A stretch of DNA of 64,000 bases from Rhea pennata (GCF_028389875.1 NC_084668.1:32470993-32534992), one strand, 5' to 3'. Numbered from the stretch's first letter, positions 46,601-58,742 are shown. A program made the numbers and translations. The notes: generated by a model not told the origin, from the letters alone.

Positions 46601-49600
46601 AAACCCTAATAATAGTATTGTTAAAATACAACTCTTTGCATTTTTTGCAGCATCTTGCAACTAAGAACACCAACAGGCTTAACACTGCCCTAGAAACAAC
46701 TTTCTACAAATTATGCATGAGATAGTAAAAACTACAATAAGAGAGCTACATGCTTTAAGCATAAGCCTCCTCTGTTTGAGGCAAGATTCTATGACTTGAT
46801 CTGCTTTTACCAGCAGAAATGATTAGGGAGCAGATTTGTATTTCCTCCATGAATGAATCACAATATGAAATACAAACTGTCAAACAAAAAATTAAGTGGC
46901 TTAATTGTGCTATTATACAAGCATGTTAAACCCTTAGCTTTTCCACAAAGCAAGCAGAGGTGACTGTGCAAACAAGAACAGATCTGTTGGCAAAAAGATT
47001 TCAGGTTTTCAGTGATATTATGCAGAAATAAAAACGTATTACAGTTGTAAACAATTTTACGTTACGGGTATTTTTTTCAATAATCAGCATTCACATTTTA
47101 TTTTCTTACTCTAAGAGAATACAAGACAATGCATCAACCCTGGATAATTCCCACAAGGCTTTGGAAGGGTTGCGATAGTTGGAGGTGCACGCCTATGCAT
47201 GTGTGTGGGTCACCCCCAGCAAAAAGTCTGCAGTCCTTGATTTCAGCTACATAGATGGCCTAAATCAGCTCCAAAGTTATTAGCATCAATTTTTGAGAAA
47301 CTCTAGAAAACTGAATCACACTATGCGTAAGTCTAACTTACTTTGCCATGTCTCTAGCCAACTGCATGAAGCGCTCTCCATCAGAGGGAGACAGGAGATT
47401 CAAGATACGCCTGTAGCCATCCATAGCCATCTTATGCTCCCCCAGCTGTTCATACAAGCTTGATCTTTCCCACAGATACCGCACATTGGTTGCATCATAC
47501 TTCAGAGCTGAAAAACAAGGAAAAGCATATTAGTAAGTTAGTTTAGGATTCTGTATCCACCTGCCTGACTACCCAACCACCAAAGTCCTAGCAACATCAG
47601 AGTTTTCTCAGGAGACATAAAACTTAACAGGAAAAAGCGGTATTTACATCCTGAAAGCAGCAACCCAGACTGCAACATACATATGCTATCGGTGAAATAC
47701 ATTCAACTAAGATCCTCTTCTTCCCCCAAAACATAGCATACATATAACTTGCTCACTGACAGAATATTAATGGACAAGTTATTACATCACAAGCTTTTCA
47801 TAGGACAAGAATATTCTATATTAAAGATCCATTACTGAAATAACAAAATCTGGACAAGAGGTACTAAGGTCTGGGCAAGCTGCAGCAAACTAAATTAGAA
47901 AACAAAAAAACAACAACAAAAAAGGAAGTGATTGCTATTACGATACTAGCAACTAACATAGATATTTAAAATATTAAAATAGTTGCTACATTACCTTTTG
48001 TGTAGCAAAAAATAGCTTGTTTAATATTGTCCTGTTCTAGTGACATTTCTGCTAATCTAACCCATTCTTCAGTGTCACTAGGATTTAAGTGAGCTGCAAT
48101 CAGTTCAAACTGTAATGACTTCTCCATATCACCCTGATCTTCATAGATCATGGCAAGAGTCGAAAACGGCTCGTGAGCAAGAGGAGCTATTAAAAACAAA
48201 AAGAACGATTAAGAATTATTATTTTAAAAACAACTTGAAAGCAAATAATTTGTCTTTCATTAGAATTATATGAAACGAATAACTCTTAAAAAAAATCTGC
48301 TAAAATTCAAGTCAAGCTTCTAGTTCCTTTTTATACACAAATAAACAAGCTGATCAAACCTAATCACAAACATTTATAGCATTTTATCCACATTAGAGGT
48401 TAAGCTGATAGACATTTATACTTTAATTTTACAAAGACAATAGAAATAAACTGTGTGAAGCTAAGCAAGGGCCCCAACCTTTGCAGAATTAGAGTGCCAG
48501 GCTTTTTTCTTTAGATGCAAAACTAAAAAGGGAATACACTGAACATATTGTTACTTCCACCCTACATACACAATGACATTCCTTGTACTGAAGGTTTTTA
48601 TCATCAGTGAAGCCACATTGAGCTTCCTGGTGTACACAGCAATTTCATCTCATTCTTAAAACAAAAGATTCTTAGCATTCTAAAATACCTTGTCTAATAA
48701 TTTCCATGCACATTAGAATAGCCTCCTCACGCTCTCCTCGAGCAAACCTGATATTGGCTTCTCCCATTAGACCCCTCAAGGCACGAGGGAGTTTGCTGCG
48801 AGGTCTTTTCTCCTAAATTAAAAAAAGGATAATATTTTCACTGATGCTTGAGTTGTGCCTGAATTCAAAAAATATCAATCACACGTGTCTTTACATGGTC
48901 TAACAACAAATTATTTCAGTACTTCTGATACTAAAAGAACTGAAATATTTGCTAATTTTCATAACTAACAGAGTAACACTGATATCTAGAATAAATAAAA
49001 TCTAGACATTGAAAAACTCACTTTGTTATTTAAGCTATATACTACGAACACGAAAAATTTTCAAATGGTGATTTGCAGTAATTTTCTAAAAAGCAAAGAC
49101 ACAGGAAACCAACTTAAGCAAAAATATTGTACACAGAATTATTGTCAGGCAAGTTTCTCAGCAAGTAGCTAAAACCATACAAATTGCTACTTATTTACTA
49201 TGCTTCAGTATATACAAAGAAGTTACATGAAGGTTCTGTAAGTTCAAATACTTGCTTTCATCATTTTCTTGGTCTCTCGATTAAGTACCATCTCCAACAC
49301 AAAAACATCTCCAGCCGTAGGTTGCTCAGGGGTTTCTTCTTCTTCCTCCTCTTCCTCCTCCTCTTCTTCCTCCTCCTCATCCTCCTCCTCATTTTCCCCA
49401 AGCATGGATGCAAAGACACGATGGACGGATTTGCTGACACCATCTGAAGTCTCTCCTGGTTGAAAAAGAAGCAGAAGAGGTTTGCAATATAATCATGAGT
49501 ACATACTATTTTATCAGGACAAGTGCTGAGTAAAGGAGTTCTGCATAATTAGCAGCCCACTTGAAACGGCTATTCTTTAAGAAAAAGGCCTGTAGAAATG

Positions 49601-52600
49601 CAGAAGAGCTTTTAACAATCTCTTTGGCATTAAAGCTCTGTGCTATTCATCAGCAATGCTTAGCATCTCCTAGGCTCTAACATTTTTTGGATATTTGAAA
49701 TGAGAGCAGGGAACAACACACTGAATGAAACAAGTTTATTCAACATTTTTCCCCTCAATCCACACAAGAGGTGTATTAAGCAATTTTCAGCCACTAAACT
49801 ACCTAGATGGAATAAAGCTTTTCAGCTGAAGAAGCTAAGTGAATAGATAATTATACTGAACAATAAAGTAGCAACCAATTTTAGAAGTAATTTAAAACAA
49901 GATCTTGTAACCACTCTATCCAAGATAGTAAGTACCTTCCAAGGTACTGCATTACAGTTACTAATTGCATTTACAGGTACTAATAAGTACCTGTAAATGC
50001 GAAATCCAGATTATTAACATTTCTCAAAAAAACCCGAAGTTTAAGAATATGATGCTATCTGCCCAAATTAAATATGCTTAAAATATTAAAAACTTTAACA
50101 ATTTCAAAGTTTTTTAATTACAACTTTTCATTACTAACTTAAGCCAGATTTATAACTGCCCACAAGTGCACTTTCACGGAAAAAGGACTAAACCCCACCA
50201 TTTTTAAAAGGTACCACTTCATCTACTAGACACCAAAGTATGCAGTGTTGAAAGGTTTCAATTGGGGGATTAGCCAACTGAAGTTTTGATAGAGGTAGAC
50301 CCACAATATAAAGTTGGGACTGAAAAACAGATCTGTCTATCAGGTATTTTTATGCCAGCATACTCCTGTACAAGAGGGTCTTGCTATTACATCACAGTTA
50401 ATGTGTTTGAAAGCCTTTAAAAAAACTGGTTGTTTCCATTCTGACTTAAATATATTAAGTATCTATAGGAAAAAGAAAAAAGAGAGTCTGGTTCTAATGG
50501 TAGCTCTTTAAATAACAATAAATGTTATCCAGGCTTCCTGGGTTCTAAAGGCTGCTCTTGACATTTTTGTGTTCTCTGTAATTAGTTCAGAAATAACACT
50601 ATTGCATAAGTGTATTAGGATACGTTTTTTTTTTCTTACATAAATATTGTGTGCATTAAAAAAATGTATAATGGAACAATTAGAATATAGAGTAGAAGAC
50701 AGCAGCTTGGAAGTATTTCAGAAACATCAGCAAAAAGAAGGGGTCAGTATGGAAACTAAGAGATCTACCTCCAACAAGATTGCTGGTGTTCACTTACTGT
50801 ATTTCTAGGATGAGTTCTGGCCACACTTTTGGAATGGAGGTATCAGTGAGACATGTTTTATGTGAGGCAATTCAAAGGTTGGGGGTTTTTTTGATACTTG
50901 AAAGAAAAGACACTGGAGAATGATGAGAATCTGCAGTAAAATTAGTAAGAGGAGTCCAAGAACCAACACCAAGAGATCAAAAATTGCAGTTTGCCATTTC
51001 ATAGTATTGGCAATTCCATGAGAATATGGGGAGGACATGGAGTACAGCTTTTAAAAAGACATTTGAAACAGGCTGCAGTACTCTAAGTTCAAAGCTCAAT
51101 TCCAGAACTCAAGGCCCTGGTACAGACTAAATAAGCAAAGAAGTGCTTTTCCTACCCTTCCTGCAAGTACAGAAAAGAAGTTGAGGTTATTTTGGCAAGG
51201 GATTTGAAGGAGATATTACCACTCCAGGAACCGCATAAAGAAAGCCAGCCAAAGAGAAAAAGGAAAGAAAATACTCTAGAATCTCTAAACAGGTCAAAGG
51301 ATTGGGGGGGAGGAGGCGGGAAGCAGGCAGCTCATAGCTCATTATACATATTTTCTTTCACTTTAGATGAAAGTAGCAGAAGATAATACTCATATAGTAG
51401 AATCAGATATTATGAAAAACCTGAAAGCTCAGCCAGGAAGACTAGCAAAGAGATGAAGAGGGGAAAAGCACAACAAAACACCCCTAGAAGAACCTGAGAC
51501 AACTTAAAAACCTCAAAATGTATTTGTAACTGTAGAGAGAGCCAAAAACAGAGACCAAACGATTGAGATGTCAGGAGTGGAACACATGGGAGAGTCTTCC
51601 AGAAAAAGGTGACTGTGACTGTCTAAATCCTGCCCTTTAAAGGCACTGAACAAAATGAAAGCATTGATATGAATCAAAATATTAAACAAAGATGGACATT
51701 CTAATAATGTGTTTCAATATCCATAAGCTCAAAGCAGCAGCCAGGTATTTATACAAATTCAAGTCAAAGAGCATGTGCTTAAAATGATCTTTTAGAAATG
51801 TTTTCCATTAAAATTATCCTGTTAAAATTTACCGTCCGTTTCATCCTGACTTTGGGATTTCCCAGATCCTTTTCCAGATGAAGATGGAGCATCTATGTCT
51901 TCTGTGTTTTCCTCAGCAGATGCATTTTCTCCATCCTACACACACCAATAATGTTAGTTATAAGCTTTGCAGTATCAGTCATCACATTTTCCTGATTTTT
52001 ACAATTGTCATTTAGACTACAAGTTTCCAACTTTTGCACTGCTAGTGAAACAGATGGAAAAAACACTATATTTTTAAATTCACAAGAAACAACATTATTT
52101 AGATGTTTATAATCAAAGTGAAGTGATTCAGAAGCTGACTATTCACACTTGTTCTGATCAAAGCAGTGAGTTCGTTGCTCATTTGACACTACAGTGAAGT
52201 AAGATGACACGGTTGATTAAACATGTTACAAATGCTTTCAGGAGCCTGCCTTTTTTAAACATGAAGTGAAATATCAAAATAACGCTTCCGAATGCAGTAA
52301 GAAGGTTGCCCTGAAAAATCCCTTTTCCTTTCATGATGGCCAAGTTCTGCTGAACTCTCTCTTTGAAAGTTAAGAAACACAGAAATTAAGTCATATTCCG
52401 ACAAGAAGACGGCAAAGTTAACTACCACTCTCCCTTCAGTCAAACATAGAAAATTCCTCCTAGAATTGTAGTTTCATCTGCATACTTTTAAGCACAAAGC
52501 CATGTCTCTCTCTACTCCTGCCAAGAAATCTCAGTGACTGCTAAAAGGGGTCATACTAGATCTCTTCCTCTGATCACACTCAGGATGGTGGGGAAGCAGT

Positions 52601-53288
52601 AGTGACATACACAAGATGACTTTATACTAAAACCTGTTTCAGTTCATTCCTCCAGTCTAACCCAGAAGAATGTAATAAGGGTGCCTGCAGGTAACTCCTG
52701 CTAGCTCCAGGGAGGCAAGCTACACTAGCACAAACTAAAATACCGTATTCTCCGTTTTTCAGAGGTTTCGAATTCTCCTGAATAACATGTCCCACCAGAA
52801 CCTAACAACTTTTAAAAATTATTTTCTTGGCTTTTTTTTTAATAGAAATTAATAATTACGTAGACAGATGTAATTAAAAATGAAGCACAGCAGCATTTAA
52901 CAAAAATCTATGCAACTAAAAGTGAGCAAGCCACACAATTCCTTAAGTGACCTGCATCTTGCCAAATGCTCTGATGTAGGTGAAATACTAAAAAACCTGC
53001 AGTCTGACTCATCCGTAGTATGAGTCTAACTGCTAACAGAAAAGACAGCGGATTTACTGACACGTCTCCGTCCTAAAAGGCGAAGTTTCACCCGCAGGAG
53101 CTATAATCTGGAGCTTAAGGAGGGAGGCAAAACTCCTTCTCCTCCGAGGCCCGTGTCCCGCCGGGCGGGGCAGGCCGGGGCAGACGCACCTTCTCGTGGC
53201 TCTTGCGCTCCTCCCGCCGCCGCTCGAACTCCTCGAAGGAGATCTTGCCCTCCAGGTAGTCGATCAGCTCGGGGCTGAAGCCCGACAT
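31481..53288 (-). CDS. GTF3C3: GTF3C3, general transcription factor IIIC subunit 3 (TFIIIC102), 19 coding exons
   Basis: Subunit of TFIIIC, which binds A- and B-box promoters and recruits TFIIIB for RNA polymerase III in the nucleus; homologue of yeast tau131/Tfc4. Nineteen exons join without a break into 912 codons plus stop (human 886). Order along the protein: the conserved head MSGFSPELIDYLEGK; a serine/acidic linker; a long glutamate run; then TPR repeats from exon 4 on (for example LAMIYEDQGDMEKS in exon 5 and VAEAFLDVGEYNS in exon 11); a central loop with an acidic insert (exons 8-9); and C-terminal TPRs (NLGRGLHQLGLLHLA in exon 18). Similarity to human is very high throughout. The start codon lies in a CpG island. 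Exons are listed separately. Intron 3 has a GC donor. Confidence 0.97.
32513..32665 (-). CDS. GTF3C3: GTF3C3 coding exon 18
   Basis: 51 codons, GFSFLHRYLDLRGPCQ to PPLVLE, a TPR pair; phase 0 to 0. Confidence 0.97.
35407..35531 (-). CDS. GTF3C3: GTF3C3 coding exon 17
   Basis: GQYVQAFRANPDEPLYS to RHALLVQ; phase in 1, out 0; donor gtaagt. Confidence 0.95.
37198..37388 (-). CDS. GTF3C3: GTF3C3 coding exon 16
   Basis: RIMVMENVNKPQLWNIF to SGSFKHAL; phase in 2, out 1; donor gtaatg. Confidence 0.96.
37758..37995 (-). CDS. GTF3C3: GTF3C3 coding exon 15
   Basis: AIFAVLTSVLTKDDWWN to KAYNYI; phase in 1, out 2; donor gtgggg. Confidence 0.96.
38127..38146. repeat. (GTTT)n microsatellite
   Basis: About five GTTT units in GTF3C3 intron 14. 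Confidence 0.85.
38637..38772 (-). CDS. GTF3C3: GTF3C3 coding exon 14
   Basis: VAMSRAQVCLISSSKSG to NCDAK; phase in 0, out 1; donor gtaaca. Confidence 0.95.
39708..39809 (-). CDS. GTF3C3: GTF3C3 coding exon 13
   Basis: 34 codons, ELKLLLHRSTLLYSQG to MLLK; phase 0 to 0. Confidence 0.95.
40413..40615 (-). CDS. GTF3C3: GTF3C3 coding exon 12
   Basis: TPR exon, ECLKALGHMERAAESY to DANAAQQ; phase in 1, out 0; donor gtgggt. Confidence 0.96.
41090..41261 (-). CDS. GTF3C3: GTF3C3 coding exon 11
   Basis: PLLTTLVEQNPEEMGD to WLRHA; phase in 0, out 1. Its acceptor is preceded by an uninterrupted run of about 21 T. Confidence 0.96.
41263..41285 (-). promoter_or_regulatory. Homopolymer polypyrimidine tract of GTF3C3 exon 11 acceptor
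   Basis: On the minus strand about 21 T run straight into AAG and the exon. The splice-acceptor tract is a pure homopolymer and so prone to length change. Confidence 0.8.
41952..42055 (-). CDS. GTF3C3: GTF3C3 coding exon 10
   Basis: AVEKVSCCIPEGVPID to ILEPLN; phase in 1, out 0; donor gtaagt. Confidence 0.95.
43149..43235 (-). CDS. GTF3C3: GTF3C3 coding exon 9, acidic loop
   Basis: About 29 codons, DTEAVTEAQEDQEAVDD onward, rich in D, E, Q and A; phase in 1, out 1. It falls where the human protein I remember has only a short linker, so it accounts for most of the extra length. The phase is symmetrical, so it could be skipped. Confidence 0.85.
44273..44345 (-). CDS. GTF3C3: GTF3C3 coding exon 8
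   Basis: Begins VITDFAGIVLEKKVS; phase in 0, out 1. Enters the unstructured central loop. Confidence 0.93.
44363..44396. repeat. (CAAAAAA)n microsatellite next to GTF3C3 exon 8
   Basis: Poly(A) with regularly spaced C, four units, about 20 bases upstream of exon 8 on the transcribed strand (minus strand GTTTTTT). It probably serves as the pyrimidine-rich tract. Confidence 0.8.
46148..46295 (-). CDS. GTF3C3: GTF3C3 coding exon 7
   Basis: Begins KSYYEANDVTSAIEI, ends KQYDKALA; phase in 2, out 0; donor gtatga. Confidence 0.95.
47342..47507 (-). CDS. GTF3C3: GTF3C3 coding exon 6
   Basis: Begins ALKYDATNVRYLWERS, ends LARDMA; phase in 1, out 2; donor gtaagt. Confidence 0.96.
47995..48186 (-). 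CDS. GTF3C3: GTF3C3 coding exon 5
   Basis: TPR exon, APLAHEPFSTLAMIYEDQ to AIFCYTK; phase in 1, out 1. Confidence 0.96.
48689..48812 (-). CDS. GTF3C3: GTF3C3 coding exon 4
   Basis: Begins EKRPRSKLPRALRGL, phase in 0, out 1. Start of the TPR region (GEANIRFARGEREEA). Confidence 0.95.
49256..49455 (-). CDS. GTF3C3: GTF3C3 coding exon 3, polyglutamate, GC donor
   Basis: Begins GETSDGVSKSVHRVF, followed by an almost pure run of about 19 acidic residues from GAG/GAA/GAT triplets (about 49340-49391). Ends VLNRETKKMMK. The frame is kept only if the donor is GCAAGT (49255-49250), a GC-AG intron. A GT two codons further would shift the frame. Confidence 0.92.
49931..50000. repeat. Two adjacent inverted repeats in GTF3C3 intron 2
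   Basis: First: AGTACCTT / AAGGTACT with a 2-base loop (49931-49948). Second: GCATTTACAGGTACT (49967-49981) and its exact complement AGTACCTGTAAATGC (49986-50000) with loop AATA. Both share the GTACC core. No known element is recognised. Confidence 0.8.
50798..51047 (-). CDS. Candidate exon encoding a 77-residue single-pass membrane microprotein (GTF3C3 intron 2)
   Basis: On the minus strand an acceptor-like gtctttttaaaag (ending 51048) precedes an ATG at 51036-51038. The frame is open for 77 codons to TAG at 50805-50807, and a consensus donor ACA|gtaagt begins at 50797. The protein has a short polar head, one long hydrophobic segment (about residues 17-47, rich in L, I and V, core LLVLVLGLLLLILL), then KKPPTFELPHIK and a polar tail. 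The layout is like small integral membrane proteins. A second ATG (residue 12) would start just before the membrane segment. T-rich DNA readily gives hydrophobic frames, so this may be chance. I know no family match. Confidence 0.25.
51833..51935 (-). CDS. GTF3C3: GTF3C3 coding exon 2
   Basis: Begins DGENASAEENTEDID, a serine/acidic linker; phase in 0, out 1; acceptor tgtgtgtag, donor gtaaat. Confidence 0.92.
53190..53288 (-). CDS. GTF3C3: GTF3C3 coding exon 1
   Basis: 33 codons, MSGFSPELIDYLEG to ERKSHEK, phase 0, donor gtgcgt. The start ATG is the one conserved in human. Confidence 0.96.
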
Positions 53289-53759
53289 CGCGCCAGCACG
53301 CCCCAGGTACAGCCACAGCAAACGGAAGGGGACTCGTTCGGTGAAGGACCCGAGTCCCTCCCGTAATCGCGCCCCGGCGCGCCCCGCGCCCTCGCGCAGT
53401 AGTTCCGCGCCGCGCCGCGGCGGAGCGCCGCCCGGGGGAACCGTTGCCCGGTGCCCTCCCCACGACCACCTCCTAATTCTGCCACCCCTTCGGCAGCCTC
53501 AGCGCCTTGCCCGGCAGGCCAGGGCTGACGCTCCTGCCCTGGGGTATGAAATACCAGTCCTTCGGGATCGGGCAGCCAAAACATTTTGGCTTCAACCGGA
53601 GGGTTTCCGAACACAGCGACCGTCCTGGGCCGGGGGCAGCCGGGAGCCACATGGCTAGCCGCCTTTCCTGTACTTGCTGCCTTAGGGAGACAAAACGCGT
53701 AAACTCCGCCTTTCCTTGCGCTCAGACCCGCCGCCGAGCTTCGCCCTCGCGACGGCCCC

Positions 53760-53870
53760 GGCCGTTGGGGGCGCGCGGGGCGGGAGCGGCCGTTGGGGGC
53801 GCGCGGGGCGGGAGCGGCCGTTGGGGGCGCGCGGGGCGGGAGCGGCCGTTGGGGGCGGGAGCGGCCGTTG
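53760..53870. repeat. 28-bp GC-box minisatellite upstream of GTF3C3
   Basis: The unit starts GGCCGTTGGGGGCGCGCGGG and recurs exactly at 53760, 53788 and 53816. A shortened 19-bp unit follows at 53844 and a partial one at 53863. Each full unit contains GGGGCGGGAG, a Sp1-type GC box, plus G runs that could form quadruplexes. Confidence 0.9.
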
Positions 53871-53880
53871 CATCCCCAAG

Positions 53881-55920
53881 AGGAAGGGGAGGAGGAGAGA
53901 GGACTGGACACATTTGGAGAAGTTTCTGTCAAGGAGGGTTATTTTGTTGAATTCCTGTCAAAGTCTCCAAAGACCTCTAATGAAACCACCTCTTAAAAAA
54001 ATGACTTTAAAAATGTTATGGCATTCAATTGTAGTAAATTTAAAGGTAATATTTATTTTGAACAAAGACACTTCATGGTAATTAAAAACACTCTATTGAA
54101 ATGAATGCTTCATTTATTCCTGTTTAAACAAATACAAGTCTGCTAGGCAAACCATTGTAGCCAAACACCACACATGTATTAACCATCAGCAAATGTGCTA
54201 GTTACATCAGATACTATAGGTAAAAACTCTGATACTGAGGAAAATTTCAAGTTGTCAGATAACTTAAAAAGTCAAAGCAGTAATGTTTTCTATAAAGGTT
54301 ACCACTTCACATGAAGTTCAAAAGTTAACACCTGAAAGAGGAAAAAACAACAAAAAAAAAATATTAGACAAATGTTTATATACACACCTGGTGTATGACC
54401 CAAACTATGTTAACATCGACTGAAACACAATTGCCAGCAGCTGGCCCATGTTTTCCAAGTTATTAACAATTTATTGGTAGAGACATTTTCTTCTCTGAGG
54501 CTAATTAGAGACTTTCAACCATTTCTGGGGCTCAGAATTTCAGTTAATATGAATCAGTGATTGGTAAGTCACAAATAAATAGCAACTTAACTAGCTTCCT
54601 CTCCTGCCCTTTGTTTTTGGCTGTACATCAGGCATCAAACTGTCCCGTGTGTTGAATGTGGCATAATACAAATGCTCAAGTTTAGCAATTTCACTGCTCT
54701 CATCAAACATGTAGATTCTAAGCAAACAGTCTTTGGAGATTTTAAAGCAAAACTAGTCTGAAAAATACAGAAAATAACTTACACAGTATTTTTAGTTTTT
54801 TTTTTTTTTTTTTACAAGAGCTCTAGAAAACTAGTAGAGCTAAATTTAAAATCTACAAATCTAGAAAACAGCTCTGAAGGCAGAAGAGATTACCACGATT
54901 ATCCAGAATTACACAAGATAAATTTTTTCTACTAGTAATTTTTCCACCGCTGCTATGCCTTATGATTGAGCTACAGCATCCCTTTTAAAGACCGTTTCTA
55001 ATTTGTCATGCACAATACTGATTGTTTGGTCCACTTTTTTTTCCCCTGATACAAAAACACACCAAAAAAGAGAGTAAGTAATAAAATCTAAATCAGTCTT
55101 CATTATTATTCATGGTAAAAAGAATAATACTGGACTTCTGTCTACTTTGTATAGAAGAATATTGTGCTATTAACTACAAAAGGAGATGTAGTTAAGCAAG
55201 CAGAGAACAGGACAGAGTTAAAAATCCCAAGCTGAATATTGATTACAAATTAATCTCTTTAAGATGTTGGACAAATCGCCTAACTGTTCATATTCCAGTC
55301 TTACTGAAATCTTCACGTATTTGTAAAATGAGAGAAAACAATTATTTACTTGTCTTAAAAATTAGCAGTATTCACTTACCCTCTGAAAGGGCTATGAAAG
55401 GATTTATTACAGAGTATGGTTATGCATAGATAAGATAACTGAAAAGAACCTCCTATAAATTCAGCCTGGATTTATGAATAATCCAGGCTTGATCCATCTG
55501 AATTTATTTCATATTTATGAAGAGATGTGAATCACTTTGAAATCATTTTATTCTATTTTAGTGGTAAGAATACAGAAAACAGCATGCATGTACAAAGATG
55601 TAAAAACTAAAGTATGCTTTGTTAGTGCAATATTTTAAGTTGAATTTAATTTTCTTAATATCTGTGTATCATGAGAAACCAATAGTCTGAATTTGTAATT
55701 TTACTAATTACTTAAGTAAAATCTTCTACATTCTCTATTATCTGTACATTTTCAGCATTCATCTCCAGGTGAAAAGCATAGTCTATATAGATCTGACTTC
55801 ATATTTACTACTACTGTGAAATAACACATGGTGACTGTGCAGTATGTAGTAATTCCTCATAAATCCCTACTTCAATGGTATTAAAATAGTTTGAGGCAAG
55901 AGTTAAGGTGCACATTATTA
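53881..55920. other. Intergenic sequence between GTF3C3 and C2orf66
   Basis: AT-rich, with a poly(T) run at about 54796-54813 and short chance ORFs only. It could contain a longer C2orf66 3' UTR if the poly(A) signal at 55922 is not used. Confidence 0.5.
54796..54813. repeat. Poly(T) tract
   Basis: About 18 consecutive T. Confidence 0.85.
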
Positions 55921-55921
55921 A

Positions 55922-55927
55922 TTTATT
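55922..55927 (-). other. C2orf66: Poly(A) signal candidate for C2orf66
   Basis: AATAAA on the minus strand about 120 bases after the C2orf66 stop. It is the nearest canonical signal downstream of the coding region. Confidence 0.45.
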
Positions 55928-56045
55928 CTCAAGAAGAAGCTGTTTTTAATGTTTCATACAGAAATGAGAATCACTTGAACCAAATCTTTCACTTGATTAC
56001 ATTACAGGAAAAGACACCCTCTTTTACCTTGGGCAGCGTTATCTC

Positions 56046-57280
<1,235 letters not shown>

Positions 57281-57876
57281 ATTGAAGAGATGAATAGAGT
57301 ATCTGTAAGAAGGACAAAGAACCAAACTTTTTAAGTCCTACAGAACTGTCACTATTACCAAATGAAGCAAGCCTGCCAATCCAGTGGAGTGCTGAAAATA
57401 ATTTCTGAGTGGCAAGGAGAATCTGCCTACTAAAGACTACATTCAAGTGTGTGTTAACAACTTTCTTTTTTCCCTTAGTTTTATCCTAATGTACTTGGAA
57501 AAACAAATTCTTTTTTAAAAGGGTTTCCCATACTAAAGCTATGTCTAGACACTGGACTTGCTTTCTAAAAGGGATTAGTTTGACATTTGACATATAAAAC
57601 ATTTACATTTGTAAATTTACATTTATAACGACAGTACAGGCCTTTATATCAGCTGATCGCACTGCTTTATGTGCTCCAAGGAAAATGCAAAAATACGGCT
57701 TAAGACCTAGATAGCTCAATTTAAAAAAAATACTTTAAAATAAAATGTACTACACATATTAGTAACTACAATAGCAACACAGTCTGGTAAATGCACTGAA
57801 GATGCATTTCACAACTTGATAAAAAAAAAAAAAAGTATCAGATTCTCCTTTTCACTCTCTTTAAAATAAAGCTTAC

Positions 57877-57960
57877 CAGTGAATTAGCTCTGGCTTGTCC
57901 CTTCTTGGTTAGTCTGCTTGTAATCTGCAAGCAAACTGATCTTTCCACTTATATTTCTAG
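57877..57960 (-). other. Possible 5' noncoding exon of C2orf66
   Basis: A consensus donor on the minus strand (CACTG|gtaagc, exon edge 57877) lies about 575 bases upstream of the acceptor at 57303. The exon's 5' edge is not visible; 57960 is only a guess. Confidence 0.3.
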
Positions 57961-58742
57961 TGGACTGTAGGTGGGTGTCAATGACGTTAGCAGGAGTTCA
58001 AAAATACAGTAATGATTCCATTTCCATCCATGACATAAAGACCCTTGAGAATTTCATCCTTAATACTCTTCAGACCTGTTGCTATTGAACAGTGCATTGC
58101 AAATTCCTCCTCCCTGAGCCATATTGCAGAAAATTGGTGGTTGGTATAGAAGTTTGAAACAATTCCCAACAGAAGTAAGAGAGCTGTATCAAAGTATTAT
58201 TTTTAATTAAAAAATTTGTACATGATATCTCCAGAACGGTGACTAACAGATAATTACAGCTCATTGAATGGTTTTCAAGCAAGATCAGATATGGATCATT
58301 TTCTTGACGCTGGAGGGAGAGAACTGCAAGGTCTGTTTCAAGATCCCGAATCATAACATTTTAATGAAAGCGTTGTTCTTTTTTCCTGATTTTATCGGCA
58401 GTCAATACCCTTCTGTCACACTAAAAACTAAGACAAAGACTGCAAGGAAACTAACACTAATTTACCTGAGCCTTATTTCATAACATTCTTCATCTCAAAG
58501 CTGCTCTAACTGTTTGCCTGTAATTTCATTATACTCATCACTCAACTATTTAGATGGTATTTTAGTTAGTATCACTTAAAATATACATCTCTAAATAGAC
58601 ACTTTAAAAACTGTAGACTTTTGGCTATTATCATACTCTTGATTATATTTATTACTAACACAAAGCTATACAGCTTTCTTTGGTTTAAATTTTGCAAAAA
58701 AAAAAAACTCAGCAAAGACTCATCAAGTACCAGAAACTGCAG

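Larger units (their letters stand above)
53090..53880. promoter_or_regulatory. GTF3C3: CpG-island promoter of GTF3C3
   Basis: Dense CpG, GC-rich sequence spans coding exon 1 and about 600 bases upstream of the start codon, with multiple GGGGCGGG boxes and no TATA box. It ends abruptly at AT-rich DNA near 53880. Long open frames on both strands here reflect base composition. Confidence 0.75.

Noticed and set aside
49261-49443. Arginine/lysine-rich open frame opposite or beside GTF3C3 exon 3
   Set aside because: Alternative-frame reading of the polyglutamate GAG/GAA repeat, as is the polyserine frame on the plus strand.
53264-53932. Proline/alanine/arginine-rich open frames up to 222 codons upstream of GTF3C3
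   Set aside because: Generated by the CpG island and the 28-bp minisatellite; no conserved sequence.
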